Below, piece after piece: positions 9,447-18,203 of a DNA stretch of 64,000 nt. The position numbers and the translations under genes are program-made. Location: assembly GCF_014705705.1 (NCBI RefSeq), contig NZ_JACXLD010000001.1:186001-250000 (forward strand), read 5' to 3'. Position 1 is the first letter of the stretch. Each line of letters begins with the position of its first letter. The notes beneath the pieces are model-generated. The model searched no databases and was not told the DNA's origin. It worked only from the letters and a program-made list of their open reading frames with translations. This stretch comes from Spongiibacter pelagi (GTDB taxonomy: Bacteria; Pseudomonadota; Gammaproteobacteria; Pseudomonadales; Spongiibacteraceae).

Positions 9447-9704
9447 ATGAAAAAAGTAACCAGCGCAATTGCGATATTGCTTGCCAGCACCATGGCGATG
9501 GCGGTTGAGCCCTCTGCGGGCACCCAGTCGCTGGTATTGGCTGAAAACACCATCAACGCCGAGATTAACAGCGGAATGGTAAGTGAAGAGTTTGTTTCGA
9601 ATGCCCGCTCAGCTCAGGTTTTGCGAAAAACCTTGAATGCGGTGTCTGCAGAGCTAACTACGGAGCTTGACCGTCCGTTTGAGATCCTCTTCGCCGCCCA
9701 GTAA
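9447..9704 (+). CDS. small secreted protein of unknown function
   Basis: An 85-residue protein with a clean Sec signal peptide (MKKVTSAIAILLASTMAMA, cleavage before VEPS). The mature part is about 66 residues, acidic to neutral, probably helical, without cysteines or recognisable motifs. The Shine-Dalgarno AGGAG (9434-9438) sits 8 bases before the ATG, which supports real expression. Its last 51 bp overlap the 3' end of znuA on the other strand, an unusually long convergent overlap. I do not recognise the family. Position next to the zinc regulon does not by itself imply a zinc role, because it is on the opposite strand and not behind the Zur box. Confidence 0.7.
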   Translation: MKKVTSAIAILLASTMAMAVEPSAGTQSLVLAENTINAEINSGMVSEEFVSNARSAQVLRKTLNAVSAELTTELDRPFEILFAAQ

Positions 9705-10574
9705 GTTACGGCGAGTTGGCCCGGCGGGCCAATTGCTTGATGACCAGCCTGCGGCAGCAGCGCATTTAAGATAACTGCTGCCAACGGCTTGATAGAAATC
9801 GACGAAATACGCCCCTGCAGGCTGCTTCAAGCCCAGCAAATCCAGCTCAATCACCTGACTTTCCACCCCTTCTAACAGTGACGCCAAGCGACTCATTGGA
9901 AACTGCGGCTCTTTAAAGACGCAGGTAAATTCTCCAGCCAGTAGGCCTTCACGCAAACTGGCCATATGACGAGCGCCGGGCAACTGATGCTCGGACTTCA
10001 TTACCACTTTACCCGGCCCAATACCGTAGTGACTTTCAAAACGACTGAAACCGTCATGCACCAGAAGGTACTTAAATTTCGGCACGTGCTGGAGCTGTGC
10101 CTGTAACGATTTATCGTACTGGCGCAGATCAGAAATAAATCGGGCGGCATTGGCGTGAAAATACGCACCCCGTGTAGGGATCTGGCGAGAAAGGGTATTG
10201 GCGATTTTTCTCGCCATATCTTGCACAAGCTGCAAGTCCAACCACACATGTGGATCTTCACCACGCGCTAAGTTTGGCGCGAGACTAACCGCCGCCGCGT
10301 GTTTGCCGGCAAGTTTTTTGAGGCTGTTTTCAAGTTCGGGGCTAACCCAAAAGAACACATCTGCGCCCATCATGCGACGGATATCAGAGGGACGAAACTG
10401 GTAATCGTGGGGAGAAACACTGGGTGGCAACAGCAGGGAGGCGTCGACGGCGTCGCCGCCAATTTCCGTAACCATTAGATTCAGGGGAAGAATACTCGAC
10501 ATTACTTGCAGGCGAGATTGCGCACTCACTAGAGAGCTCATGCCTAGCAAAACAACGATTAGCAAGGCTCGCAA
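9654..10574 (-). CDS. znuA: zinc ABC transporter periplasmic binding protein ZnuA
   Basis: Periplasmic zinc-capture protein for the ZnuBC transporter (306 residues). The signal peptide is MRALLIVVLLGMSSLVSAQS. Conserved metal-ligand regions are VSPHDYQFRPSD, EDPHVWLD and LLVHDGFSRFESHYG. The His/Asp-rich loop that many ZnuA proteins carry between the first and second ligand regions is practically absent (only LARGEDPHVWLD). The start codon appears to be TTG at 10574, preceded by GAGGG; an ATG just upstream is out of frame. The gene is divergent from zur, with a Zur box between them, and its 3' end overlaps the small secreted-protein gene. Confidence 0.92.
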   Translation of the reverse strand: MRALLIVVLLGMSSLVSAQSRLQVMSSILPLNLMVTEIGGDAVDASLLLPPSVSPHDYQFRPSDIRRMMGADVFFWVSPELENSLKKLAGKHAAAVSLAPNLARGEDPHVWLDLQLVQDMARKIANTLSRQIPTRGAYFHANAARFISDLRQYDKSLQAQLQHVPKFKYLLVHDGFSRFESHYGIGPGKVVMKSEHQLPGARHMASLREGLLAGEFTCVFKEPQFPMSRLASLLEGVESQVIELDLLGLKQPAGAYFVDFYQAVGSSYLKCAAAAGWSSSNWPAGPTRRNLLGGEEDLKRTVKLRS

Positions 10575-10606
10575 TACCGCGCCCTCATTTTCAATTCCCC
10601 AAATAA

Positions 10607-10621
10607 TGCAATATTATAACA
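10607..10621. promoter_or_regulatory. Zur box between znuA and zur
   Basis: TGCAATATTATAACA is a near-palindrome (reverse complement TGTTATAATATTGCA) that closely matches the gammaproteobacterial Zur operator core TGTTATAATATAACA. It lies 25 bp before the zur start and 33 bp before the znuA start, where one repressor could close both promoters when zinc is sufficient. Its AT-rich core probably overlaps a -10 element. Confidence 0.8.
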
Positions 10622-10645
10622 TATCTTCTCATTCATCCCTGAGTT

Positions 10646-11128
10646 ATGACCACGTCCAACCACAATCACCAGAAATGCATTCGCACCGCATTGTGCCAAG
10701 CGGAAGCGCTCTGCAAGGCTCGCGCACAGCGATTGACGCCAATACGTGAGCAAGTGCTTCGCTCTGTATGGTCATCACACAAAGCGATTGGCGCCTATAG
10801 TATTATCGACGCCCTGGCGAAACAATCCTCGAAGCCCCCGGCGCCACCCACAGTTTATCGAGCTCTCGACTTTTTACTCGATAACGGCCTCATACATCGA
10901 GTCAATTCACTCAATGCATTTATCGGCTGCAATGCTCCCGGGCATCAGCACAATAGTCAGCTATTGATTTGTCGACGCTGCAGCAATACCACCGAGTTGG
11001 TTTCAGAAGCACTCAACTCACAGGCTAATAAAGCCGCGAAACAGGAAAACTTCGTATTGGAACAAACCTGCGTGGAACTCACTGGACTTTGCGAAACTTG
11101 CAGTAGGGAAATAGCACATGACGAATGA
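10646..11128 (+). CDS. zur: zinc uptake regulator, Fur family
   Basis: Zinc-responsive repressor of Fur type (160 residues). The winged-helix DNA-binding region includes RLTPIREQVLRSVW and PPAPPTVYRALDFLLDNGLIHR; the metal-binding dimerisation part has NAPGHQHNSQLLIC, a CRRC motif and a second Cys pair CETC near the C-terminus (structural zinc site). It is the first gene of a zur-znuC-znuB operon, overlapping znuC by 11 bp, and is divergent from znuA with the Zur box between them, so autoregulation is expected. Confidence 0.93.
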   Translation: MTTSNHNHQKCIRTALCQAEALCKARAQRLTPIREQVLRSVWSSHKAIGAYSIIDALAKQSSKPPAPPTVYRALDFLLDNGLIHRVNSLNAFIGCNAPGHQHNSQLLICRRCSNTTELVSEALNSQANKAAKQENFVLEQTCVELTGLCETCSREIAHDE

Positions 11129-11888
11129 GAATGCATTACTGTCACTGCAAAGCGTAGGCGTTAAACACGAAAAACGTGTTCTGCTTAACAATATCGACCT
11201 GCATATTATGCCAAAAGAGATTGTCACCATCATTGGCCCTAATGGCGCGGGCAAAAGTACTTTGCTGCGAGTCGCGCTGGGATTAATGAACGCTGACAGC
11301 GGTCGCATTGTACGCAAAAAAGGGCTGCGCATTGGTTATATGCCCCAACGAATGACGCTAAATCCACTGCTGCCTTTAACGGTAGAACGGTTTTTAGGCA
11401 TGGCCGTCACCGGCAAAAAGCGCGGCGAGTCGCACGACATTGAATCCGCACTCGCTCGCACCGGCGTTGCCCACCTGCAAAAACACTCCATGCAAAATCT
11501 TTCCGGCGGCGAGACCCAACGCGTTCTGCTTAGCCGCGCCTTATTAGCCAAGCCAAAATTACTGGCGCTGGATGAGCCCGCGCAAGGCGTTGATATCACC
11601 GGTCAAACGGAATTGTATGAATTGATTACCCAGTTGCGCGACGAACTCAGTTGCGCCGTATTAATGGTGTCTCACGATTTGCATTGGGTAATGGCAAAAA
11701 CCGATACCGTGATCTGCCTTAATCAGCATGTTTGCTGTCACGGCCACCCTGAAAAAGTCAGTAACGATCCCGCCTACCTGCAATTGTTCGGTCGCCGCCA
11801 TGCCGAGGCGATCGCCCTGTACCACCACGACCACGATCACCGCCACACGGTTCATGGCGATATAGAGTGCGACCATCACCATGACTGA
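11118..11888 (+). CDS. znuC: zinc ABC transporter ATP-binding protein ZnuC
   Basis: ATPase subunit energising zinc import (256 residues). Walker A is GPNGAGKSTLL, the ABC signature is NLSGGETQRVLLSRALL, Walker B is LLALDEPAQGVD, and the switch His is in MVSHDLHWV. The C-terminal about 25 residues are very rich in His and Asp (YHHDHDHRHTV then DHHHD), a probable zinc-binding tail. It overlaps zur upstream by 11 bp and znuB downstream by 8 bp, so the three are co-translated. Confidence 0.95.
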   Translation: MTNENALLSLQSVGVKHEKRVLLNNIDLHIMPKEIVTIIGPNGAGKSTLLRVALGLMNADSGRIVRKKGLRIGYMPQRMTLNPLLPLTVERFLGMAVTGKKRGESHDIESALARTGVAHLQKHSMQNLSGGETQRVLLSRALLAKPKLLALDEPAQGVDITGQTELYELITQLRDELSCAVLMVSHDLHWVMAKTDTVICLNQHVCCHGHPEKVSNDPAYLQLFGRRHAEAIALYHHDHDHRHTVHGDIECDHHHD

Positions 11889-12678
11889 TTTACTGATTTA
11901 CGCCGCTCTTGCCGGACTGCTACTGGCATTGATCTGTGGCCCACTGGGCTCGCTGGTGACTTGGCAGGGCATGGCCTATTTTGGCGATACCCTCGCACAT
12001 TCGGCGCTATTGGGTCTCGCGCTCGGCCTCTTTCTCGATACCGACCTCAATATTGCCGTGCTATTCACCAGCCTACTGATAGCGGCATTATTGTTTTTAC
12101 TGCAATGGCGTAATCCCCGACAAAGCCTAGATAGCCTGCTCGGCATCCTCTCGCACAGCAGCCTTGCCCTGGGTTTGGTGGTTTTGTCGCTGCTAAGCAA
12201 CGCCCAATTTGATCTCAGCGCATTTCTGTTTGGCGATCTGCTTTCCGTAAACCAACAAGACCTCTACCTTTTGCTCGGTATTGTTGTGGTGATGATCACG
12301 TTATTAATCCGCTTTTGGGGCGACTTAGTTAGCATGACCGCTCACGCCGAACTCGCCGCAGTGGAAGGCTTGCCAGTAAAGCGCCTGCGCCTGCTAATGA
12401 TGTTGATGATTGCCGGCACCGTGGCAGTAGCCATGAAAATTGTTGGCGTGCTGTTAATCACCGCCATGTTGATTATTCCCGCATCGACAGCAGGAAGATT
12501 AGCTCGCAACCCGGAACAGTCCGCGTTCATTGCGATTGCCCTTGGCTGGGCGGCCGTACTTGGCGGACTGACCGTCGCTTGGTATGCCGATACCCCGGCA
12601 GGGCCCAGCGTAGTGCTGAGCGCGGCGGGCTTCTACGCCTTAAGCTTTGTGTTTACTGCCAGCCGGCGCGCGGTTTAA
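11881..12678 (+). CDS. znuB: zinc ABC transporter permease ZnuB
   Basis: Inner-membrane channel subunit of the zinc importer (265 residues), ABC-3 family, with about eight hydrophobic segments. The family region MAYFGDTLAHSALLGLALG is near the N-terminus and ITAMLIIPASTAGRLA near residue 200. It overlaps znuC by 8 bp, completes the operon and is followed by a strong bidirectional terminator. Confidence 0.94.
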   Translation: MTDLLIYAALAGLLLALICGPLGSLVTWQGMAYFGDTLAHSALLGLALGLFLDTDLNIAVLFTSLLIAALLFLLQWRNPRQSLDSLLGILSHSSLALGLVVLSLLSNAQFDLSAFLFGDLLSVNQQDLYLLLGIVVVMITLLIRFWGDLVSMTAHAELAAVEGLPVKRLRLLMMLMIAGTVAVAMKIVGVLLITAMLIIPASTAGRLARNPEQSAFIAIALGWAAVLGGLTVAWYADTPAGPSVVLSAAGFYALSFVFTASRRAV

Positions 12679-12713
12679 TTTGAAAAACAAGAAGCTGGGA
12701 ATAGGGGGGTAGG

Positions 12714-12742
12714 AAAGCCGGGGACTAAACCGCCCCGGCTTT
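12714..12742. terminator. bidirectional terminator between znuB and SCO gene
   Basis: A perfect 10-bp stem AAAGCCGGGG/CCCCGGCTTT with a 9-base loop lies between two convergent operons (znu from the left, the ctaA-ctaB-sco series from the right). A and T runs at the stem ends are short, so termination probably relies mostly on the strong stem. Confidence 0.8.
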
Positions 12743-12755
12743 GAAGACCTGAATT

Positions 12756-13466
12756 TTAGGGCGTAAAGTGTTGGTGAATCAGCATATAGCTCTGGGTTAA
12801 TTTGCCAATTTCCAAGGGCGCCTTAAAGAAACCCAGTGAATGCCCTTCGGGGTTGATCAGGGCGACATTGCCACTGTGCTCCACCAAATAATCTTCACCA
12901 CCGCCCGGCACCTTCGCAAAAGGAATATTCAGCGAGGTCGCCAAGCGGTGAATATCGAGAAACTCACCGGTAATACCGCGAAATGCCGGATGGAAAAACG
13001 CCAAATAAGCATCTAGCGATTGCGGCGTATCTCGCGCTGGATCAACACTCGCCAACCAGACTTGAGTATCCGCACGCACTTCCGCAGGTAATTCCGTATA
13101 AAAGGTTTTTAATTGCGCGAGCGTGGTCGGGCAAATATCCGGGCAATAGGTGAAGCCAAAAAACACCAGATTCCACTTACCCATAAACCCGCTTGGGGTA
13201 AAAGCCGCACCTTTGTTATCTACCAAATTAAAACCAGGCAGCATGCGCGGATTTTCATACAAATACGCACCCATGGATTTCAGCGCATCGCGGTCAAGCT
13301 CGCGCGACTGGGTCATGGAATAGAAAAATCCACCCACCAAACAAACCATGGCCACAACAACAATGCTAACCGTGCGACGAACACCTCGGCGCTGACGTTC
13401 TAGGCCACCACCAATAGCACCAATCGTTGCCGGATTTTGCTGCTCCGAATTATTTTCCTGGCTCAT
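12756..13466 (-). CDS. SCO1/SenC family copper chaperone for cytochrome oxidase
   Basis: Membrane-anchored thioredoxin-fold protein that helps insert copper into the CuA centre of oxidase subunit II (236 residues). One membrane helix lies near residues 30-50 ([18 protein letters not shown]); the copper-binding CPDIC motif is in [16 protein letters not shown], and the distal His is in [13 protein letters not shown]. It is the last gene of the SURF1-ctaA-ctaB-sco operon and overlaps ctaB by 4 bp (ATGA). Confidence 0.93.
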   Translation of the reverse strand: MSQENNSEQQNPATIGAIGGGLERQRRGVRRTVSIVVVAMVCLVGGFFYSMTQSRELDRDALKSMGAYLYENPRMLPGFNLVDNKGAAFTPSGFMGKWNLVFFGFTYCPDICPTTLAQLKTFYTELPAEVRADTQVWLASVDPARDTPQSLDAYLAFFHPAFRGITGEFLDIHRLATSLNIPFAKVPGGGEDYLVEHSGNVALINPEGHSLGFFKAPLEIGKLTQSYMLIHQHFTP

Positions 13467-14365
13467 ACACCGCCCCCGTAAACATAGGCCGCCGGGATCA
13501 AATAGTGATCCAGCAACATCACAATAAACAGCGCCATTAGATAAATGATGGAATAAGCAAAGGTCGCCATTGGCGCTTTAGGGTTATTACCCCTCATCAA
13601 CACAATCGCCCAGTAGATAAAACCCGCACCCAAACACACCGCGCCAAGCAGGTACAACACGCCGCTCATACCCGTAGCGAAAGGCAGCAAGGTCACCACA
13701 AACAATAAAATGGTATAGAGCAAGGTATGGAACTTGGTATAACTGATGCCGTGTGTGACCGGCAGCATAGGAATATCAACCTTGGCGTATTCATCCCGGC
13801 GATGAATCGCCAGTGCCCAGAAATGCGGCGGCGTCCACACAAAAATAATCAGCACCAGCAGCAGGGCATGACCATTGATTTCGCCAGTGACTGCCGTCCA
13901 GCCCAACAGCGGCGGCGCCGCGCCAGCGATACCACCAATAACAATATTCTGTGGCGTCGCGCGCTTCAAAAACAGGGTGTAAACCACGGCGTAACCCAAC
14001 AGCGATGCCAGTGTTAGCCAAGCAGTTAGGGCATTAATCCACAGCAGCAAAATTGCCATGCCCAAGCCACCGAGAATTGCGGCAAATACGGCAGCATTCT
14101 TGGTTTTTACTCGCCCCTGTGCGATGGGGCGATTGTGGGTACGCGCCATCTGAATATCAATACGCTGATCAACCAGATGATTCACGGCCGCCGCGGAACC
14201 CGCACAGAGGGCGATACCCAAGTTGCCGAGTATCAACACATCCAGTGGCACCATACCCGGCACCGCCATAAACATGCCGATCACCGAGGTCAGCAGCATC
14301 AGCAAAACTACATTGGGTTTGCAGAGCTCGTAATAATCGCGCCAGCTCATAGATTCGGCTGTCAT
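13463..14365 (-). CDS. ctaB: protoheme IX farnesyltransferase (heme O synthase)
   Basis: Polytopic UbiA-family prenyltransferase converting heme B to heme O for the terminal oxidase (300 residues). Aspartate-rich substrate motifs are visible: [20 protein letters not shown] near residue 63 and [17 protein letters not shown] near 190. Several hydrophobic helices fill the rest. It is coupled by 4-bp overlaps to ctaA before it and the SCO gene after it. The same enzyme is called cyoE where linked to a bo3 oxidase; here it serves the aa3/caa3 cluster. Confidence 0.95.
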   Translation of the reverse strand: MTAESMSWRDYYELCKPNVVLLMLLTSVIGMFMAVPGMVPLDVLILGNLGIALCAGSAAAVNHLVDQRIDIQMARTHNRPIAQGRVKTKNAAVFAAILGGLGMAILLLWINALTAWLTLASLLGYAVVYTLFLKRATPQNIVIGGIAGAAPPLLGWTAVTGEINGHALLLVLIIFVWTPPHFWALAIHRRDEYAKVDIPMLPVTHGISYTKFHTLLYTILLFVVTLLPFATGMSGVLYLLGAVCLGAGFIYWAIVLMRGNNPKAPMATFAYSIIYLMALFIVMLLDHYLIPAAYVYGGGV

Positions 14366-15429
14366 CGTTTCGACCCCGGCTTTTTCAAATACGCAGTGCG
14401 CAGGTAATAATTCACCGTCACCATGGTCAGCAATAACAGTGCCCCAACTAGGTTATGGGCAACCGCGACAAAAATGGGGAAGCCAAACACAATATTGCTT
14501 ACACCCAACAACAGCTGCACACCCAAAACCGCAAGGATTACCCACGACAACTTGGTAAAACGCTTGCTGCCTAAAAAGCGCAGCCGGAAGAACAGCAGCA
14601 ACAAAATCAACGTGACAAACAATGCGCCGGTGCGATGGCTCACATGAATTGCCACGCGAGCAGCATTGTCCAATTGCCCACCCAAATAATTGGGGCCAAT
14701 GTGCTGAGTGATATTAAAACCGCTGGCGAAATCCATGGGCGGAAACCACTGTCCCATTTGGCAGGCTGGAAATTCCGGGCAGGCGATATCGGCATAGTTA
14801 GACGTCGTCCAACCGCCTAGGGCGATTTGAATCACTACCGCGATTAACGCAATCATCGCAATTGGCTTAATTGCTTGCAGACGAGGTGCCATGCTGCGCT
14901 GAACCGGCCAGTGTTTATTGTTTAAACGCAGGGTCAACAACCACAGCAAGCTGATCGTAGTAAATCCACCTAAGAGGTGCGAAGTCACCACTTGTGGCCA
15001 GAGTTTCAGCGTTACCGTCCACATGCCAAACAGGCCCTGCAGAATGATAAAACCAAGGAGAAACGCCGGCAGTTTCAACGGCTGCTGTTCTGGTTTAGCC
15101 GCTTTTTTACGCGCGAGAATGGCCATACCAAGAATCGCGATAGTAAACAGGCCAAGACTGCTCGCAAGATAACGGTGGATCATTTCTGGCCAAGTTTTAT
15201 CGTGCTCAACCGGCATATCAGGATAGGCCGCATTGGCTGCCTCAACCTCATGATCCTCATTGGGCCACAAAACATGGCCGTAACAACCCGGCCAATCCGG
15301 GCAGCCCAAACCGGCATCGGCCAAACGGGTAAACACACCCATGCCCAAGACAATGACCGCAACCAAACAAGCGACGAAGGCCAATCGGAAGCTGGGCTTT
15401 CTCTTTTCAGGAGAATTTATAAAATTCAT
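14362..15429 (-). CDS. ctaA: heme A synthase (COX15/CtaA)
   Basis: Integral membrane enzyme oxidising heme O to heme A, the cofactor of aa3-type oxidases (355 residues). Family features seen are [20 protein letters not shown] near the N-terminus, EMIHRYLAS, a second Cys pair in [12 protein letters not shown], and [12 protein letters not shown] with conserved heme-ligand histidines. An in-frame TTG at 15444 is possible, but the ATG at 15429 has GTGGA at a good distance. It overlaps ctaB by 4 bp. Confidence 0.94.
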   Translation of the reverse strand: MNFINSPEKRKPSFRLAFVACLVAVIVLGMGVFTRLADAGLGCPDWPGCYGHVLWPNEDHEVEAANAAYPDMPVEHDKTWPEMIHRYLASSLGLFTIAILGMAILARKKAAKPEQQPLKLPAFLLGFIILQGLFGMWTVTLKLWPQVVTSHLLGGFTTISLLWLLTLRLNNKHWPVQRSMAPRLQAIKPIAMIALIAVVIQIALGGWTTSNYADIACPEFPACQMGQWFPPMDFASGFNITQHIGPNYLGGQLDNAARVAIHVSHRTGALFVTLILLLLFFRLRFLGSKRFTKLSWVILAVLGVQLLLGVSNIVFGFPIFVAVAHNLVGALLLLTMVTVNYYLRTAYLKKPGSKR

Positions 15430-15452
15430 AACAAATCCACACAATATCTGCG

Positions 15453-16070
15453 TTAACGGAGCAGACGTTTCATATCTTTCAAAATATCTTTGCCCAAGCT
15501 GGTCAGAGTCATTAGCTCAGTATCTTCAGCCTGGTAATACATCATCAACCAACCGCGTGGATCGACCACATAAAATACATTGGCTGCTTCTGGGTTTATG
15601 TCCAATTGCGGAAGGCTATTTAAAAACGCGGCGCGCTCAGCATAGAGCACGGAAATATCGCTGTGCGCGACTTTTAGTTCTTCCTTCAACTCATCGGAAA
15701 TTTGACCATCCAAGGCGAGGTAAACCCGCTCAACACGGTTGGTTTTTTTGCCCAAGGCGATATGTGTCTGGCGCGTGAGATACAACATGCGCTCACACTC
15801 AGCAACACAAGTCTGGCCACCAGCGACCATATAGACCCACTTCGATTCCGCCAAATTGAACAGAAACTCGCTGCCATCTTCGCGCTTTAATTTTAAAAGG
15901 GGCAGCTCCGCTGGCGGTTGTACCAAAACACCGCGATTGATATTGCCGAGGCTGATGATATTTTTCTGTGCCAGAAAAAACATCACGCTAGAAAAGGCGA
16001 CGACTAGCACCGGGATTGCCAGAATCAACGTGAGTTGCCGCTTATTGCTGGCATTAACTTCAGTATTCAT
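15453..16070 (-). CDS. membrane-anchored SCO-like protein in oxidase assembly operon, function unknown
   Basis: 205 residues: one N-terminal membrane helix (about 12-34, LTLILAIPVLVVAFSSVMFF) and a periplasmic domain with a thioredoxin-like look (KWVYMVAGGQTCVAECERML, later FYVVDPRGWLMMYYQ). The spacing of the Cys pair (C-V-A-E-C) resembles the CXXXC of SCO proteins. It sits between SURF1 (stop directly adjacent to its start) and ctaA. I recall uncharacterised proteins at the same position in Pseudomonas. Its place in the operon suggests a role in oxidase maturation, perhaps thiol or copper handling (inference). Confidence 0.75.
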   Translation of the reverse strand: MNTEVNASNKRQLTLILAIPVLVVAFSSVMFFLAQKNIISLGNINRGVLVQPPAELPLLKLKREDGSEFLFNLAESKWVYMVAGGQTCVAECERMLYLTRQTHIALGKKTNRVERVYLALDGQISDELKEELKVAHSDISVLYAERAAFLNSLPQLDINPEAANVFYVVDPRGWLMMYYQAEDTELMTLTSLGKDILKDMKRLLR

Positions 16071-16814
16071 TTATTCGTCCATATTGGGCGCTTTTCGACT
16101 GCGCCAAACTTGCAACACATTGGTGTTGCGCAAAATAAAAATCACGCTCAAGACAAAGGCCATGGCAAACCACTGAACGGCATAACCGGTATGCTTTTGC
16201 GGACTGACATTGACGACCAAGCGCTGTACAGCAAAGGCGTTCGCATCTGCCGCATCCAGCCGTAGCATGGTCGGCAGAAGCGTAGGAAACTCTTGCTGTA
16301 AAGTCTCAATTTCCAACCACTGTTGGCGACGCGGCCACTTTTTTTCTGCTTCAAAACCTGTGGAGTAATTCTTGCCTAGGCCTTTATACAGCTCGCCTCG
16401 CAGGGTCACCTCACCTTCGGGAAAACCGACCTCTGGCAAAATATTGCGGTCCTGACTGCCGGCAACCCAACCCCGATCTACCAGCAATTCTCGGCCGTCC
16501 GCCAATTTGAGGAGCGCGATTATCTCATAACCAAAGCGTCCCTGAAAAATACGGTTATCCATCAGCCAATAGCGCTGACTATCGAACACTCCGGTAGCGG
16601 TAACCGGCCGATAGTTTTCAAACTTCTCAAGCTTGCCGATGGCAACTGGCGGCTGCTGTTGCAAGCTTTCAGCCTGAGCAAGTATCAGTGCTTTTTCATC
16701 TGCCCGGCGCAGCTGCCAACTACCCAAGCTCAAAAGCACAGGCAAAATCAGCAATATCGCCAGCGCCGATTTCCAGTCGAGCTGCCATTGCAATCTGTTT
16801 TCGCTGTCGCTCAT
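16071..16814 (-). CDS. SURF1 family cytochrome oxidase assembly protein
   Basis: Assembly factor for heme-copper oxidase, thought to help place heme A in subunit I (247 residues from ATG 16814). There are two membrane helices, near 15-33 (ALAILLILPVLLSLGSWQLRRA) and near the C-terminus (WFAMAFVLSVIFILRN), with the SURF1 periplasmic domain between. Typical elements are SWQLRRADEK, YWLMDNRIFQGRFGYEII, LLVDRGWV and HTGYAVQWFAMA. A longer frame begins at a TTG at 16844, but the ATG is the better start. Divergent from the DUF2909 gene. Confidence 0.92.
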   Translation of the reverse strand: MSDSENRLQWQLDWKSALAILLILPVLLSLGSWQLRRADEKALILAQAESLQQQPPVAIGKLEKFENYRPVTATGVFDSQRYWLMDNRIFQGRFGYEIIALLKLADGRELLVDRGWVAGSQDRNILPEVGFPEGEVTLRGELYKGLGKNYSTGFEAEKKWPRRQQWLEIETLQQEFPTLLPTMLRLDAADANAFAVQRLVVNVSPQKHTGYAVQWFAMAFVLSVIFILRNTNVLQVWRSRKAPNMDE

Positions 16815-16859
16815 CTGCACTCGCTCTTGTGTATACTGCGGCAAACCAAGGAGCTTGCT

Positions 16860-17111
16860 ATGTGGCTTAAAGTCGTCATTGTTGTGTTGTTTATCGCGCT
16901 GGTTATCAGCTTGTTCAGTAGCCTTGCCTTCCTGATGAAAGACAAAGGCTCAACCATGCGAACCTGGCATACCCTCAGTATTCGCCTAGTGCTTGCGAGT
17001 TTATTAATGGGCTTTCTAATTTACGGAATCTACACCGGTCAGCTCGGCTCAAACGCACCTTGGGATCAGCGCTATCTCGAAAAAGGTTCTGCCGTTCTCA
17101 ATCAGCCTTAA
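16860..17111 (+). CDS. twin-transmembrane DUF2909 protein
   Basis: An 83-residue protein with two membrane helices (about 4-24 and 41-63) and little else. The start is set by a strong AAGGAG site (16848-16853) just before ATG 16860; a longer frame starting at 16659 runs through the divergent SURF1 gene and is not real. A TATACT -10-like box lies at 16832-16837. Genes of this family sit inside oxidase clusters of Pseudomonas-like bacteria between subunit III and SURF1, as here; an accessory oxidase role is inferred. It is on the opposite strand to the whole oxidase cluster. Confidence 0.82.
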   Translation: MWLKVVIVVLFIALVISLFSSLAFLMKDKGSTMRTWHTLSIRLVLASLLMGFLIYGIYTGQLGSNAPWDQRYLEKGSAVLNQP

Positions 17112-17137
17112 TTTTTTACTTTCACAAGCCCGATGCA

Positions 17138-17169
17138 AAAAGGCCGGAGCTATATGGCTCCGGCCTTTT
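17138..17169. terminator. bidirectional terminator between DUF2909 gene and subunit III gene
   Basis: A perfect 13-bp inverted repeat, AAAAGGCCGGAGC paired with GCTCCGGCCTTTT, loop TATATG. A/T runs at both ends make it a good intrinsic terminator for both convergent genes. Confidence 0.92.
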
Positions 17170-17188
17170 ATTTTACGTCCTGTTTTGT

Positions 17189-18166
17189 TTAGAGGATATA
17201 AACAAACAAGAACAGGAATACCCACACTACGTCAACAAAGTGCCAGTACCAAGACGAGGCTTCAAAACCGAACTGGTCTTCACTATTGAAATGACCTTTG
17301 GTGGTTGAGCGCAGAAACTGCACCAACAACATAACGGTACCCATGATTACGTGGAAACCGTGGAAACCGGTCAACATAAAGAAGGTGGTACCGTAAACAC
17401 CGCTAGACAGACTCAGGCCGTATTCAACCAGTGCTTCATGGTATTCCATGTATTGCAGCACAACGAAGATCAGGCCCAGGCCAACGGTAATACCCAGCCA
17501 CAGATTGAATTTCTTGCGGTTATTTTCTTTCAGACCCACATGCGCAACGTGGCAAGTGAAGCTGGAAGTCAGCAGCACGATGGTGTTCCACAGCGGCAAC
17601 CAGTGCAGCATATTGCTCCAACCTGGGAATGACAGGTGATGTTCCGGGCCTGAGAATGCACCGTTGTTTGCCAGGTGACCTGCGGCCATTTGTCCGCTAA
17701 CACCACCAACGGCTTGCTGTGGCGTTTCCATCAGCGGCCAGCTGTATTCAAAGCCGGGCCATAGCAGAGTGTTCATATCACCGGCACCCGCACCCGCCAG
17801 CCAAGGGCCCGCCAAGTTACGGATGTACCACAGTGCGCCAAAGAAGGCGGCAAAGAACATTACTTCAGAGAAGATGAACCACTGCATACCAATCACATAA
17901 GAGTGCTTGAGTTGAGCGCTGTTCATGCCCTGAATGTTTTCGCGGATGGTGGTCGCGAACCATGAGAACAGGGTAATCGCGAACCAGACCAGACCGGCAA
18001 CCAGAATAAAGCCGGCATTGCTGGGCTCTTCTGGCTTGCTCAGGTGATCAATATAGTGGGAAGCGCCCCACACAATCATCACCAGACCAATGGTCGCTCT
18101 GATTGCGAGGCTGCTGCTTTCTGGCACGTAATAGGTTTCGTGCCCTGTATTACTTTGACCTGCCAT
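17189..18166 (-). CDS. ctaE: cytochrome c oxidase subunit III
   Basis: Seven-helix subunit of the aa3-type oxidase (325 residues). Family elements are WFIFSEVMFFAAFFGALWY, ENNRKKFNLWLGITVGLG, LTGFHGFHVIMGT and the C-terminal ASSWYWHFVDVVWVFLF. It is longer than many homologues because of an insert of about 45 residues between helices III and IV (Gly/Pro/His-rich, about residues 135-185). GGAGAG precedes the ATG. It is the last gene of the ctaC-ctaD-ctaG-ctaE operon. Confidence 0.96.
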   Translation of the reverse strand: MAGQSNTGHETYYVPESSSLAIRATIGLVMIVWGASHYIDHLSKPEEPSNAGFILVAGLVWFAITLFSWFATTIRENIQGMNSAQLKHSYVIGMQWFIFSEVMFFAAFFGALWYIRNLAGPWLAGAGAGDMNTLLWPGFEYSWPLMETPQQAVGGVSGQMAAGHLANNGAFSGPEHHLSFPGWSNMLHWLPLWNTIVLLTSSFTCHVAHVGLKENNRKKFNLWLGITVGLGLIFVVLQYMEYHEALVEYGLSLSSGVYGTTFFMLTGFHGFHVIMGTVMLLVQFLRSTTKGHFNSEDQFGFEASSWYWHFVDVVWVFLFLFVYIL

Positions 18167-18203
18167 TTATAAACTCTCCGTTCTTCTAGCAGAGAAACCT
18201 TAA

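Noticed and set aside
16659-16859. Long N-terminal extension of the DUF2909 protein
   Set aside because: It runs antisense through the SURF1 gene; the ATG at 16860 has a strong AAGGAG and gives the family length.
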